A stretch of 64,000 nucleotides of DNA from Moritella sp. 5 (GCF_018219455.1 NZ_CP056122.1:2046001-2110000), one strand, 5' to 3'. Positions 18,553 through 27,778 are shown, numbered from the stretch's first letter. Translations and numbers: made by a program. The notes: generated by a model not told the origin, from the sequence alone.

Positions 18553-19722
18553 ATGTTTGAACTTTTATTTCTTTTACTTCCTGTTGCCGCCGCGTATGGC
18601 TGGTATATGGGTAGAAGAAATGGCCGCTATTTACAACAAGATAAGCAACATACTATGTCTAGAGAGTATGTGACGGGGCTTAACTTTTTATTATCAGACC
18701 AACCTGATAAAGCGGTGGATTTATTTATTGATTTACTTGATGTTGATAGTGAAACGATCGATACGCATTTGGCGCTCGGTAATTTATTCCGCCAACGTGG
18801 TGAAGTACAACGTGCAATTAAGATCCACCAAAATTTAATTGCACGGCCTTCATTAACGCATGAACAGCGTAACCTTGCATTATTACAACTTGCGCGTGAC
18901 TATCTTGCTGCGGGTTTGGTTGATCGCGCTGAAGAATTATTTTTGAAATTGATTGATGAACCTGATCACCGTCAAACCGCTCTATCACAACTTATTATTA
19001 TTTATGAACAGACCAAGGAGTGGGAGCAAGCCATTGCGATTGGAATTAGATTAAAGAAAATGGGCGATACGAAAGTTGAACGTAAAGTGGCACATTTTCA
19101 TTGTGCGCTAGCAGCCTCTGCATCATTAGTAAATGAGCCTAAAAAACGTTTGGCGAGTCTTAAAAAAGCCTTACAGTATGATAAGCAATGTGTCAGAGCG
19201 AGTATCATGCTGGCAGATTTTTACATTGAGCAAGACGATTATAAAAAGGCCATTGTCTGGCTTGAGCATGTAATGACTCAGGACATTGATTTTGTCACCG
19301 AGATCTTACAAAAACTAAAAGATTGTTACACTGAAATTAATAATGAAGATGGTTTTATTCACTTTCTTAATGACGCCCAAAATAATAAAGCGGGTATTAG
19401 TGTTGCGATTGCATTAGCTGATTTTACAGTGAGCAGTGTGGGGTTAGAGCCAGCTGAAAAGCTGATGTTAAATCAAATTGTTCGCACGCCGACAATGAAA
19501 GGCTTTTATCATCTAATGCAGTATCAAGAACAAGCTGCAGAAGAAGGTAAGGCAAAAGAAAGCTTAGCTATGTTACGTAATCTTGTTGGTGAACAGCTTA
19601 AGTTGAAGCCGATTTATCGATGTAGCCAATGTGGCTTTAGTACTAAACGAATATACTGGCATTGTCCATCGTGTAAGCGTTGGGGCAGTGTGAAACCTAT
19701 TCGAGGCTTAGATGGCGAATAG
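18553..19722 (+). CDS. lapB: Lipopolysaccharide assembly protein B (TPR protein)
   Basis: The 389-residue protein matches LapB/YciM. It has an N-terminal membrane anchor ([19 protein letters not shown]), about nine TPR helical repeats, and a C-terminal rubredoxin-like metal site CSQCGFST...CPSCKRWG that packs on the TPRs. It recruits FtsH to degrade LpxC. The length equals E. coli LapB. Coupling to lapA and pyrF is conserved. Confidence 0.95.
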   Translation: MFELLFLLLPVAAAYGWYMGRRNGRYLQQDKQHTMSREYVTGLNFLLSDQPDKAVDLFIDLLDVDSETIDTHLALGNLFRQRGEVQRAIKIHQNLIARPSLTHEQRNLALLQLARDYLAAGLVDRAEELFLKLIDEPDHRQTALSQLIIIYEQTKEWEQAIAIGIRLKKMGDTKVERKVAHFHCALAASASLVNEPKKRLASLKKALQYDKQCVRASIMLADFYIEQDDYKKAIVWLEHVMTQDIDFVTEILQKLKDCYTEINNEDGFIHFLNDAQNNKAGISVAIALADFTVSSVGLEPAEKLMLNQIVRTPTMKGFYHLMQYQEQAAEEGKAKESLAMLRNLVGEQLKLKPIYRCSQCGFSTKRIYWHCPSCKRWGSVKPIRGLDGE

Positions 19723-19778
19723 TATATATAGAACGAATTTGTAATACGATAATGAGTAACTCGGACCTAGGAAAAAAT

Positions 19779-20480
19779 ATGTTGCAAGAGAGTAAAGTAG
19801 TTGTCGCACTTGACTATGCTGATGAAGCAAGTGCATTGAATTTTGTTGATAAAATCAATCCTAGCCAATGCCGTCTGAAAGTAGGCAAAGAAATGTTCAC
19901 GTTATTTGGACCAGAATTTGTTCGCAAATTAGTTGCACGTGATTTTGATGTATTCTTGGACCTTAAGTTTCATGATATTCCAAATACAGTAGCGAAAGCT
20001 GTTGCCGCTGCTGCTGAGTTGGGTGTGTGGATGGTGAATGTACATGCTTGTGGTGGTCAACGTATGATGGAAGCGGCAAAAGCAGCGCTGGTTCCTTATG
20101 GCGATAAAGCACCGATTCTGATTGCTGTCACTGTATTAACAAGTATGGAGCAAGAAGATCTCGCACAAATGGGTGTTAATATTACACCTGCCGAACAGGT
20201 TATCCGTTTAGCGACGCTAACACAAAAAAGTGGCTTAGACGGTGTCGTTTGTTCTTCACAAGAAGCATCAATGCTGAAAAAAGAATTGGGCGATTCTTTC
20301 CTATTGATCACGCCTGGGATTCGACCTGCAGGCTCTGCAGCAGGTGATCAGCGTCGTATTATGACTCCTGTTGAAGCGGTTGCTGCTGGTTCCGATTATT
20401 TAGTAATCGGTCGACCAATCACACAAGCTGAATCACCAATGCAAGTGTTAACTGAAATTAATGAAAGTTTAGCGAGCTAA
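19779..20480 (+). CDS. pyrF: Orotidine 5'-phosphate decarboxylase
   Basis: PyrF makes UMP from OMP. The catalytic segment is [12 protein letters not shown] with the Lys/Asp network, and the phosphate-binding end is [12 protein letters not shown]. The start is placed at ATG 19779 because AGGA sits 6 bases upstream and family proteins begin near SKVVVALDY; this gives 233 residues. Earlier in-frame starts (19752 or within lapB) have no ribosome-binding site. Confidence 0.96.
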   Translation: MLQESKVVVALDYADEASALNFVDKINPSQCRLKVGKEMFTLFGPEFVRKLVARDFDVFLDLKFHDIPNTVAKAVAAAAELGVWMVNVHACGGQRMMEAAKAALVPYGDKAPILIAVTVLTSMEQEDLAQMGVNITPAEQVIRLATLTQKSGLDGVVCSSQEASMLKKELGDSFLLITPGIRPAGSAAGDQRRIMTPVEAVAAGSDYLVIGRPITQAESPMQVLTEINESLAS

Positions 20481-20511
20481 ATGATTCTTTAATTCAATAT
20501 GCATATCGATA

Positions 20512-20536
20512 AGAGCGCTCAGGCGCTCTTTTTTTT
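20512..20536 (+). terminator. Terminator after pyrF
   Basis: AGAGCGC pairs with GCGCTCT around a TCAG loop and is followed by a run of eight or more T. It overlaps the stop codon of the convergent rhombosortase gene. Confidence 0.88.
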
Positions 20537-21097
20537 ATTTAGATAAACAAACAGTGGGGCAATAATTAATCCTGTTACAAGACCATACAGATGCGCCTCG
20601 GTGAGCACTTGAGCTTGAATTAACTTACTCATCTCTATCGGGCTATTGAAAAATTGTTCATTGATGATTTTGATAATCGTACCTGCAATTAAAATGTAAC
20701 CGGAATAATACTGTTTCGTCACGTCAATAATCGCGCCGACAATGATAATGCCATGTAGTATACCTGATAATCCGACATATAAATGCGTGCTAGGCGATAG
20801 CAAGAATATACCAGCGCCAACGCCAATTGATAATATTAAAATTAAACTAAGGTAAACCGTCGCACTATAATAACGGTAATGTAGTCCGCTAATAACAGCC
20901 AACGCACAGACGTTTAACAGTACATGATAGATATTTGTATGGTTAAAATTACCAGTGATTAAACGCCATAATTCACCATCGATAATCAATTCCCTGTTAT
21001 AATCTAAGGCGGTTATATTTTCGGTGGATAAGGCATAAATAATAAGGCATAACAGTCCGAGAATGAGCCAGCTTAGCCATCTATGTTGAATTAGCAT
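20519..21097 (-). CDS. rrtA: Rhombosortase (rhomboid-family GlyGly-CTERM protease)
   Basis: The 192-residue protein has about six membrane segments and the rhomboid Ser protease elements. NHTNIYHVLLN is the TM2 region, GLSGILHG holds the candidate nucleophile Ser, and EAHLYG holds the catalytic His. The short size and motifs fit rhombosortase, which cleaves proteins with a C-terminal GlyGly-CTERM tail before type II secretion. I see no protein with that tail in this window, so its substrates must lie elsewhere. Confidence 0.85.
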   Translation of the reverse strand: MLIQHRWLSWLILGLLCLIIYALSTENITALDYNRELIIDGELWRLITGNFNHTNIYHVLLNVCALAVISGLHYRYYSATVYLSLILILSIGVGAGIFLLSPSTHLYVGLSGILHGIIIVGAIIDVTKQYYSGYILIAGTIIKIINEQFFNSPIEMSKLIQAQVLTEAHLYGLVTGLIIAPLFVYLNKKKSA

Positions 21098-21128
21098 ATC
21101 TTATCAATCCATAATATTTAGGTTTGTC

Positions 21129-21776
21129 GTGAGTAAAAGAAAAAAGTGTATTGTATGTGATAAAGCATTAGCAGCCTGTATATGTCAGCACATAACGGTT
21201 ATTGATTCTGATATTGAATTAATTATATTACAACACCCAGGTGAAGTTAAAAATGCGATCGGAACCGCCCGTATTCTCAATCTTTCATTACCACAATGTC
21301 AAATTATAATTGGCGAGAACTTTACTGATAATACGCAGTTAAATGAAATATTAAACGATCCAACACGACAATGTTATTTACTCTACCCAAGTGAAGAGAG
21401 TATTGAGGTGGAGCGATTGAGCATTGCAAAAAGCAGTGATATGGTTAGTAACAGTGCAATTTTAAAACATAACATGAAGCGCACGTTTATTTTATTGGAT
21501 GGTACATGGCGTAAAGCATTTAAAATGTATCAAACATCAACGAATCTACAAGGTATACCTGCTGTGCGATTGAGCGCTGAAGAAAAAAGCCAATATACAA
21601 TTAGACAAACCTCGATCGAAGGGGGACTATCGACGGTTGAAGCTGGTTACTTATTACTTTCAACATTAGAAAAAGATAAAATAAAATATCAGCCTTTGCT
21701 GACTGCATTTGAATATATGATTAATTTTCAAATTGCACAGATGCCAGCGGATTTATTTAATAAAAATTATAAATAG
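21129..21776 (+). CDS. DTW-domain tRNA aminocarboxypropyltransferase
   Basis: The 215-residue protein begins with zinc-binding cysteines (CIVCDKALAACICQ) and has the DTW-family core LLDGTWRKAFKM, followed by SAEEKSQYTIRQ. The family (TapT/YfiP, Tuw1) transfers the aminocarboxypropyl group of SAM to a tRNA uridine. The start is GTG 21129; the gene is divergent from rhombosortase with a 31-base gap. The target uridine is inferred from the family only. Confidence 0.85.
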   Translation: MSKRKKCIVCDKALAACICQHITVIDSDIELIILQHPGEVKNAIGTARILNLSLPQCQIIIGENFTDNTQLNEILNDPTRQCYLLYPSEESIEVERLSIAKSSDMVSNSAILKHNMKRTFILLDGTWRKAFKMYQTSTNLQGIPAVRLSAEEKSQYTIRQTSIEGGLSTVEAGYLLLSTLEKDKIKYQPLLTAFEYMINFQIAQMPADLFNKNYK

Positions 21777-21895
21777 TCTTAGATATTCTCTGATAAAATA
21801 AAAGTACCTCAGTCAGATAAGCAGCTTAATAATGTGAAATATTATGGCTAAATGAGACGTATTACACTAGATCATTAGTTAACATTGGATTTTAT

Positions 21896-22138
21896 ATGTC
21901 ACAACAACAGTTAATTGAAGCAATCAATACTGTGATGCCGTTTGGTAAATACCGAGGACGGCTTTTACTTGAATTACCTGAACCTTATTTAGTTTGGTTT
22001 CACAGTAATGGCTTTCCTGATTCTAAGTTAGGGCAACAACTTGCGCTAATATACGAAGTGAAGTTAAATGGACTCGAGTCTATGCTAGCACCATTGTTGA
22101 AGCGCCCATCGAAATATTTAAATAGTGAAGGGCGGTAA
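21896..22138 (+). CDS. DUF3820 small protein
   Basis: The 80-residue protein has the DUF3820 signature: [22 protein letters not shown], shortened at MPFGKYRG, then [13 protein letters not shown]. The family is common in gammaproteobacteria and its function is unknown, though the motif recalls exonuclease-associated DUF3820 domains. A promoter must lie in the 119-base gap before it. It lies directly upstream of the galE remnant. Confidence 0.85.
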   Translation: MSQQQLIEAINTVMPFGKYRGRLLLELPEPYLVWFHSNGFPDSKLGQQLALIYEVKLNGLESMLAPLLKRPSKYLNSEGR

Positions 22139-22177
22139 ACCTTTATTTAATATTTACGCTTTAAAAAGGAATTTAGA

Positions 22178-22386
22178 ATGGCCATTTTAGTAACAGGTGG
22201 TGCCGGGTATATTGGTAGCCATACAGTTTTAGAGTTATTAGCCGCAGGGCAAAATGTTATGCTGCGACAGATCTAGCTGAACGAGAACTCGGTTGGAAAG
22301 CAACACGCCAAGTATCAGATATGACGGTTGACACTTGGCGCTGGCAATCAAATAACCACGAGTGGTTGTACCAACGATTAATTTGA
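22178..22386 (+). pseudogene. galE: galE remnant: both ends kept, middle deleted
   Basis: A good ribosome-binding site (AAAGGA) and ATG 22178 open [20 protein letters not shown], the NAD-binding start of UDP-glucose 4-epimerase. After about 28 codons the frame shifts and stops at 22274-22276. From about 22264, in another frame, the sequence reads [11 protein letters not shown]...DTWRWQSNN...YQRLI and stops at 22384-22386: the normal GalE C-terminus. About 270 internal residues are missing. The junction lies near 22255-22264. No insertion sequence or direct repeat is evident there. Confidence 0.88.
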
Positions 22387-22809
22387 TTCGCTGATAAATC
22401 CAGCTTTCAGCGTTGTTGATATCATCGTTATCAGCTTGGCTGCTTGCTGTGGTGTTCTGCTTATTGGGGGGAGTTGACCCCAAATAGGTTTTGGCCAGCA
22501 AGCATCTTCTTTAAAACGCGCTACATGATGAATATGTAATTGCGGAACCATATTCCCTAATGCTGCGATATTTATTTTATCTGCACTTAGCCCATCTTTT
22601 AATAACCGACTTACTGTATTTGATTCAATTAAAAATTGAGCCTGCTGTTCATTCGTTAATTCATGAAATTCAGTGATGCCATTAACTTTAGGTACTAAAA
22701 TTAACCACGGGAAATTACCGTCGTTTGCTAACAGTACTTGGCATAGCGGGAACTCACCAATTAAGGTTGTATCAGCTGCAAGTTGTGGATGCAATAAAAA
22801 CTGAGTCAC
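22378..22809 (-). CDS. HIT-domain (histidine triad) protein
   Basis: The 143-residue protein has a HIT-type nucleotide-binding fold. The triad region is PQLHIHHVARF near residue 92, a variant of HxHxHxx as in a proteobacterial HIT subgroup, with WLILVPK and AALGNMVPQLH upstream. HIT proteins hydrolyse nucleoside phosphoramidates or dinucleotides. The start is GTG (22807-22809) with GAGGG upstream. Its 3' end overlaps the tail of the galE remnant by 9 bases. Confidence 0.85.
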   Translation of the reverse strand: MTQFLLHPQLAADTTLIGEFPLCQVLLANDGNFPWLILVPKVNGITEFHELTNEQQAQFLIESNTVSRLLKDGLSADKINIAALGNMVPQLHIHHVARFKEDACWPKPIWGQLPPISRTPQQAAKLITMISTTLKAGFISESN

Positions 22810-22819
22810 GCGAATCCCT

Positions 22820-23221
22820 CTATATTAAGAATTCTTCAATTGAACCTTTCTCATTCATCACTTCTTGAAGTGGCAAGGGCATACGTCCTTGACCTGTCCA
22901 TGTTTTCGTTTCACCGTTTAGGTCATACGAGTATTTTGCAGGGCGAGGACCACGTTTAGTCTTTGTTTTCTCAATTGTTGAATCAGTTAAATTCATTAAT
23001 TCTTCAGGGCTGATACCGTTTTCTTTCAACTGTAATAATATGTCGTTCATCATTGCTTGTTTTTCTTGCTGTTTTTCTAATTCAGCGGCTTCAGATTCTT
23101 TTCTATCTTCAACAATCTTTGTGAATTTAATTAAAACATCTTCAAGTTGGACAACGCTTAATTCTTTTGTTACAGCGCGTAGGCTACGAGCATTTAAAAA
23201 CACTTTAATAAAATCATTCAT
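22820..23221 (-). CDS. hns: H-NS nucleoid-structuring protein
   Basis: The 133-residue protein has the H-NS layout. An N-terminal helical dimerisation region (about 1-65, ELEKQQEKQAMMNDIL), a linker, and a C-terminal DNA-binding domain with TWTGQGRMP (usual family form TWTGQGRTP) and PRPAKYSYD are present. H-NS binds AT-rich DNA and silences transferred genes. It lies 11 bases from the HIT gene on the same strand, so the two are probably co-transcribed. The AT-rich upstream region fits autoregulation. Confidence 0.93.
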   Translation of the reverse strand: MNDFIKVFLNARSLRAVTKELSVVQLEDVLIKFTKIVEDRKESEAAELEKQQEKQAMMNDILLQLKENGISPEELMNLTDSTIEKTKTKRGPRPAKYSYDLNGETKTWTGQGRMPLPLQEVMNEKGSIEEFLI

Positions 23222-23560
23222 AATTAGTACCTAAATATAGACGGTGGGATTAATAAACTGCAATTATATTAATATACTTTAATGCGGTTAATATACAATA
23301 GTTAAATAAATAACAAAAATCTATTTACACTAATTTATTTAACTTAGCTAGAATAGATTAAGTCAGTAAAATATATTTAGATATGTAACTTTAAACCATT
23401 AAATTATTATTACTTGAAGTCAATTCACTTTATTTTTAAGTCATTTAATGGTCAGTTTTTTGATGTTGATTTACTCTATGCGGGTAAAAATAATTAGTTT
23501 ATCAATCAGACCCTTATATCATGTGTTGTTTGTTTTGTGAACGTTAACACCTGTGTTGTC
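23222..23560. other. AT-rich gene-free region upstream of hns and lysW
   Basis: These 339 bases contain no convincing gene. They are strongly AT-rich, with A/T runs of the kind H-NS binds, and must carry the hns promoter on the minus strand. I found no clear repeat. The lysW promoter and riboswitch follow directly. Confidence 0.6.
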
Positions 23561-23588
23561 TTGAAGTGGTGAAATTATCTGCTATTAT
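23561..23588 (+). promoter_or_regulatory. Candidate sigma-70 promoter for the riboswitch-lysW transcript
   Basis: TTGAAG (23561-23566) and TATTAT (23583-23588) are 16 bases apart. A start near 23595 would lie just ahead of the lysine aptamer, as expected. Confidence 0.6.
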
Positions 23589-23602
23589 CGGGCTTCCTCC
23601 TA

Positions 23603-23775
23603 AGTAGAGGTGCGCAATTCATAAGTAGTGTTATTTAGGTAGCTCCGATAATAGCAACACAAAAGGGAATTGCGCCGAAGAATGGGTTTTTAAGCTAAAA
23701 ATATTCATTCTGGTGATGTGTTCGAATAGAGACATCACTGTCATAGTCAATTTATATTAACTATGGGGCGCTACT
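23603..23775 (+). promoter_or_regulatory. Lysine riboswitch (L-box)
   Basis: All main L-box elements are present in order: AGAGGTGCGC (23606), AGTA (23624), GGGAA then GCGCCGAAG (23672), GTCATAGTC (23740) and GGGGCGCTACT (23765-23775). P1 can form from AGTAG with CTACT. P2 is a perfect 9-bp helix of GCGCAATTC with GAATTGCGC, and GTGATGT/ACATCAC closes another arm. It lies upstream of an NhaC-type transporter, the known arrangement for LysW. No T-run terminator follows, so control is probably translational: TCCCT (23861) can pair with the AGGGA ribosome-binding site (23885). Confidence 0.95.
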
Positions 23776-23891
23776 GAAATAGAAGAGAATATGGGTAATC
23801 TTTACATCTATCATATTGTAAATATCCTTATTGCACATCTCATCTGTCTTGTTTAGTGGTTCCCTGTAAAAATTATTAGGTCAAAGGGATC

Positions 23892-25487
23892 ATGGAACTC
23901 ATTAATTATTCAGACTCAGCGTTATCGCTAGTTGTACCACTAGTTGCACTTACATTAGCAATTCTTACACGTAGAGTATTGTTGTCACTTGGTTGTGGTA
24001 TTTTACTTGGCGCACTATTTTTAACCGACTTTAATGTTGTTGGTGCAGCTAAACACCTTGTAGACTTATCATTAAGTTTGGTTTGGGAATCTGGTGATGC
24101 GAGCAAAGGATCATTCTGGGACGTGGGTTCGTTCAATACTTGGAACTTATCAATCATCATATTCCTATTCATACTTGGTATGTTAACGAGTATTATGATG
24201 GTAAGCGGCGCAACTAGTGCGTTTGCTGATTGGGCAAAACAGCGAATTACGACTCGTCGTGGTAGTACATTGCTGACCGCTTTTTTAGGTGTTTTCATCT
24301 TTGTTGATGATTACTTTAATAGCCTTGCGGTGGGTAGTGTAAGTCGTCCACTGACAGACCATTATAAAGTTTCTCGTGCTAAATTAGCTTATCTGCTTGA
24401 TTCTACCGCAGCTCCTATGTGTGTATTAATGCCAATTTCAAGTTGGGGTGCTTATATCATTGCTGTTATTGGTGGTATTTTAGCCAGTCACGCTATTACG
24501 GATATCAGCCCTCTAGCGGCATTTGTTCAAATGATACCAATGAACTTCTACGCTATCTTTGCTATTGCAATGGTATTTGCGGTTGCTTGCTTCAACCTTG
24601 ATTTTGGTTTGATGGCAAAAGAAGAAAAAGCGGCAAAAAATGGTGAGTTGTTTGATGCTAAAAAAGGTAATCCAGCGGGTTCAACAATAGAATTAGAAGA
24701 AGCTGAAGGTGGTTATATTTCAGGTCTTATTTTACCTATTTTAGTGCTTATCTTTGCTACTATCTTTTTTATGATGAACTCGGGCGCATCGGCGCTAGCT
24801 GCGGATGGCAAAGAATTTAATATTCTCGGCGCATTTGAAAATACAGATGTAGGTAGTTCTTTAGTTTATGGTGCTTTATCTGGCCTTGCTGTGGCACTTG
24901 TGCTGAGTCTCATTTCTGGTGTGTCTATTTCATTACTCGCACAAGCAAGTTTCCACGGTGCTAAATCAATGCTACCAGCGGTTTATATCTTATTCTTCGC
25001 ATGGGCTATTGGTTCAACTATTGGTTCTATGGAAACTGGTAAATACCTTGCTGCATTAGTGGGGGATTCAATCCCAATGAGTTTATTACCGATTATCATG
25101 TTTGTATTAGCAGGCTTTATGGCATTTGCAACGGGAACAAGCTGGGGCACATTCGGTATCATGTTACCAATCGCGGGAGATATGGCTGCGGGTACAGAAA
25201 TTTCGTTGATGTTGCCTATGTTAGCATCTGTGCTTGCGGGTTCTGTATTTGGCGATCATTGTTCACCTATCTCTGATACTACGATCCTATCGTCAACGGG
25301 TGCCAACTGTCATCATATGGATCACGTAATGACACAGCTTCCATATGCGCTATCAATTGCGTTAGTAAGTGCGATTGGTTATTTGGTACTTGGCATAACA
25401 AGCTCTGTGCTTTCTGGCTTTATCGCTTCAGCAATTGCATTTACAATTGTGATTGCTATTATGTCGCGAGTAAGTCGTAAAGTATAA
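23892..25487 (+). CDS. lysW: NhaC-family transporter, probable lysine transporter LysW
   Basis: The 531-residue protein has eleven or more membrane segments and NhaC-superfamily signatures, such as VDDYFNSLAVGSVSRP and FGDHCSPISDTTILSS. The annotation would normally be Na+/H+ antiporter, but the lysine riboswitch directly upstream indicates lysine uptake (LysW), as proposed for riboswitch-linked members of this family. Direct evidence for transport is absent. The start ATG 23892 has AGGG 3 bases upstream. A terminator ends the transcript. Confidence 0.85.
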   Translation: MELINYSDSALSLVVPLVALTLAILTRRVLLSLGCGILLGALFLTDFNVVGAAKHLVDLSLSLVWESGDASKGSFWDVGSFNTWNLSIIIFLFILGMLTSIMMVSGATSAFADWAKQRITTRRGSTLLTAFLGVFIFVDDYFNSLAVGSVSRPLTDHYKVSRAKLAYLLDSTAAPMCVLMPISSWGAYIIAVIGGILASHAITDISPLAAFVQMIPMNFYAIFAIAMVFAVACFNLDFGLMAKEEKAAKNGELFDAKKGNPAGSTIELEEAEGGYISGLILPILVLIFATIFFMMNSGASALAADGKEFNILGAFENTDVGSSLVYGALSGLAVALVLSLISGVSISLLAQASFHGAKSMLPAVYILFFAWAIGSTIGSMETGKYLAALVGDSIPMSLLPIIMFVLAGFMAFATGTSWGTFGIMLPIAGDMAAGTEISLMLPMLASVLAGSVFGDHCSPISDTTILSSTGANCHHMDHVMTQLPYALSIALVSAIGYLVLGITSSVLSGFIASAIAFTIVIAIMSRVSRKV

Positions 25488-25545
25488 ATAAGACATTAAT
25501 AACACGCTGTTTATAATGAGTGGTATTAATGTGAAGTAATTATAT

Positions 25546-25572
25546 ACGCCTGTTTATACAGGCGTTTTTTTT
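25546..25572 (+). terminator. Terminator after lysW
   Basis: ACGCCTGT pairs with ACAGGCGT across a TTAT loop and is followed by eight T. It leaves only about 12 bases before the tdk start, so tdk translation must begin close to it. Confidence 0.9.
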
Positions 25573-25583
25573 GAGGGTATAAA

Positions 25584-26165
25584 ATGGCATCTTTGCATTT
25601 CAAATTTGCAGCTATGAATTCAGGTAAATCAACACAATTGATCCAAGCTCACTTTAATTATATTGAGCGTGGTATGCACCCATTAGCGATGACACCTGAG
25701 TGTGATAGTCGCTACGGTAAAGGTGTGATAGGCGCGCGTGTTGGCTTAAAACTAGAAGTTGATGTATTTGAGAAAGAGACCAATTTATTTACCACGGTAT
25801 CTACACGATTAGAAAATGAAAAAATTGACGTATTCATAATCGATGAAGGTCAATTTCTATCTCGAGAACAGGTTTACCAATTAGCCAATGTGGTTGACCA
25901 ACTCAATATTCCTGTGATTGTGTATGGATTGAAAACAGATTTTAAATTAGAGATGTTTGAAGGTTCATACCACTTAATGTGTCTTGCAGATAAAGTTGAA
26001 GAACTTAAAACAGTCTGTTGGTGTGGTAATAAAGCGCACATGAATGCTAGGGTCAGTGATTGCGGTGTGGTATTAAGAGAAGGTGAGCAAGTTGAAATTG
26101 GTGGTAATGAGCGTTATGTCTCACTGTGCCGTAAGCATTTCATGAATGGTAATGCGAGCCGTTAA
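25584..26165 (+). CDS. tdk: Thymidine kinase
   Basis: The 193-residue protein has the P-loop AAMNSGKSTQLIQ, the DEGQF motif (IIDEGQFL) and zinc-binding cysteines in CWCGNKAHMNAR and YVSLCRKHF, all typical of type II thymidine kinase in nucleoside salvage. GAGGG upstream of ATG 25584 supports the start. It converges on an EAL-domain gene with only a few bases between the stops. Confidence 0.95.
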   Translation: MASLHFKFAAMNSGKSTQLIQAHFNYIERGMHPLAMTPECDSRYGKGVIGARVGLKLEVDVFEKETNLFTTVSTRLENEKIDVFIIDEGQFLSREQVYQLANVVDQLNIPVIVYGLKTDFKLEMFEGSYHLMCLADKVEELKTVCWCGNKAHMNARVSDCGVVLREGEQVEIGGNERYVSLCRKHFMNGNASR

Positions 26166-26170
26166 TCGAA

Positions 26171-26839
26171 TTAATTAAAGTTGATTATGTCTAAATCTGG
26201 TTTATTAATATCGTTTAGCACAATTTCAGGTTCTGCAAACAGATAGCCTTGAAAATATGTACTTTGGAGCTTTTTAGCTTGTTTAAATTGCTCCTCAGTT
26301 TCTATTTTTTCGATTAGAGTACTTATGCCATATTTTTCTAATAATGGTGTTAATTCTTTTATCTCGTTAAATGAGGTGAGGGTAATATCAAACTTAATAA
26401 TATCGACAACACCAAAAAATGGTAGCCAGTCTTCAGAATAAATAAAATCATCTAATGCAATTGTAAATCCATCATTTTTAAATTTCTTTAACGCCCTTAA
26501 TACTGCCTGTGTGGGTGGCACATCTTCAAGTACTTCAATTACAATGGGTTTATTAATGAGCTTTTTAGGTAGACCATTGAGAATGCTTTTCTCTGTGAAG
26601 TTAATAAAGTAAGGTTTGTTATCAACCAATTTATCAATGTTGGAACTTAATAAATGGTCATAAACCAATCGCTCTGTCGCAATTTCGGCATTAATAAGTG
26701 GAAACGTATTTTCTAAACTATCACGATATAAAAGTTCATAAGCCACTATGTGACGAGCACTATTTAGGATCGGTTGCTTAGCTATATATGCGTGCATAGA
26801 GGTTACTTTATTTACAAAGATATCTATAAGCTTATGCAT
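26171..26839 (-). CDS. CdgJ/YuxH-type EAL protein lacking its HDOD half
   Basis: The segment MHAYIAKQPILNSARHIVAYELLYRD, here cut to YIAKQPIL...YELLYRD, is the N-terminus of two-domain EAL-HDOD proteins (YuxH/CdgJ, about 400 residues). The EAL half is present with ALDDF and IKFD, but catalytic residues are degenerate. The protein stops at QGYLFAEPEI and a short tail, so the HDOD domain is absent. ATG 26839 is used as start; ATG 26797 is also possible. It is probably a regulatory rather than catalytic protein. Confidence 0.75.
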   Translation of the reverse strand: MHKLIDIFVNKVTSMHAYIAKQPILNSARHIVAYELLYRDSLENTFPLINAEIATERLVYDHLLSSNIDKLVDNKPYFINFTEKSILNGLPKKLINKPIVIEVLEDVPPTQAVLRALKKFKNDGFTIALDDFIYSEDWLPFFGVVDIIKFDITLTSFNEIKELTPLLEKYGISTLIEKIETEEQFKQAKKLQSTYFQGYLFAEPEIVLNDINKPDLDIINFN

Positions 26840-26974
26840 AATACTCAAAAAGGCGAATTAATTAGAAAGTATAGGTAAAAGTTCAACGTTTTGGGTGAGG
26901 GGTTGCTCGGTACTATGCTTGAGTAATAGCGGTAATTATATCCGCTAGTAGTAGTTTTCCGTCATTTACATAAC

Positions 26975-27778
26975 TTAATCTTCTGAAATTCCTAAGCCAT
27001 TACGTAATGCAAACTGGATTAAATTTGAATGCTTATCTAAGTTCAGTATATCGAGCATACGGTATTTATGAGATTCAATTGTACGAGAGCTTAAATTAAG
27101 TTTATCTGCGCATTGTTTTGCAGTGTTACCTTGAGCAAGTAATGTAAGCACAGCTCGTTGCTTTTTAGTCAGTTTAAAAATTTTCTCACTTTCATTTATT
27201 GATACAATTTCACCTTGATGCAAAGTTCGAATTAATGTTGAATTTTGCCAATAGCATAACCAAAGTTCACATAATAGTTTTAAACGTTGTAGGTCGATTA
27301 CGTTGAACTTTTTATTATTATTTTCAAAGCAAGTCACGGTTAGAAGCCCCCAGCTTTGGCCAAAGCTTTGTAAAAGAATGATGCAATGCCAACGACCCCC
27401 TTGTTGATACAGCTTGCTTAGTACATTGTTTTTATGCTTTTTAAGCTCTTGGGCATTAAAAATCACCCAATCTTTTTTTTCTCTAAATAATGTAAAATAG
27501 TCGGAATAATCATTTTCAATCAAATGATCCAAGCTTAAAGGCGGTATTCCATCCCGCTCGACAGACTCTACCTTGCAGTTATTAACTAACACTTTTGTAT
27601 TTGGATGTAGACATATTCTATCAATATTAAACCAATTCATAACGCTTAAAGAGGTATTACGCCAAGTTGATATAAATTTTCTAGGGTCACTAGACATTAA
27701 AGCGTTTGACTGATCAATCATTAACTTTTCAAAGCTAGAGTGTTGAGTGTGTTGCATATTAAATCTCATTCTAAACAT
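26975..27778 (-). CDS. LuxR-type transcriptional regulator
   Basis: The C-terminal 60 residues form a LuxR helix-turn-helix (LTKKQRAVLTLLAQGNTAKQ, then LNLSSRTIESHKYRMLDIL). The first 190 residues have no recognisable acyl-homoserine-lactone or receiver domain; a GAF/PAS-like sensor is possible but unproven. The frame contains three in-frame ATGs at its start (27778, 27769, 27757), and none has a strong ribosome-binding site. It lies between two EAL genes on the same strand. Confidence 0.78.
   Translation of the reverse strand: MFRMRFNMQHTQHSSFEKLMIDQSNALMSSDPRKFISTWRNTSLSVMNWFNIDRICLHPNTKVLVNNCKVESVERDGIPPLSLDHLIENDYSDYFTLFREKKDWVIFNAQELKKHKNNVLSKLYQQGGRWHCIILLQSFGQSWGLLTVTCFENNNKKFNVIDLQRLKLLCELWLCYWQNSTLIRTLHQGEIVSINESEKIFKLTKKQRAVLTLLAQGNTAKQCADKLNLSSRTIESHKYRMLDILNLDKHSNLIQFALRNGLGISED

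Noticed and set aside
22238-22501. Minus-strand frame across the galE remnant
   Set aside because: It overlaps the HIT gene and the C-terminal galE piece in another frame and has no recognisable protein features.
23892-25487. Na+/H+ antiporter as primary function of the NhaC-type protein
   Set aside because: The lysine riboswitch directly upstream makes lysine transport more likely; family membership alone does not show Na+/H+ exchange.
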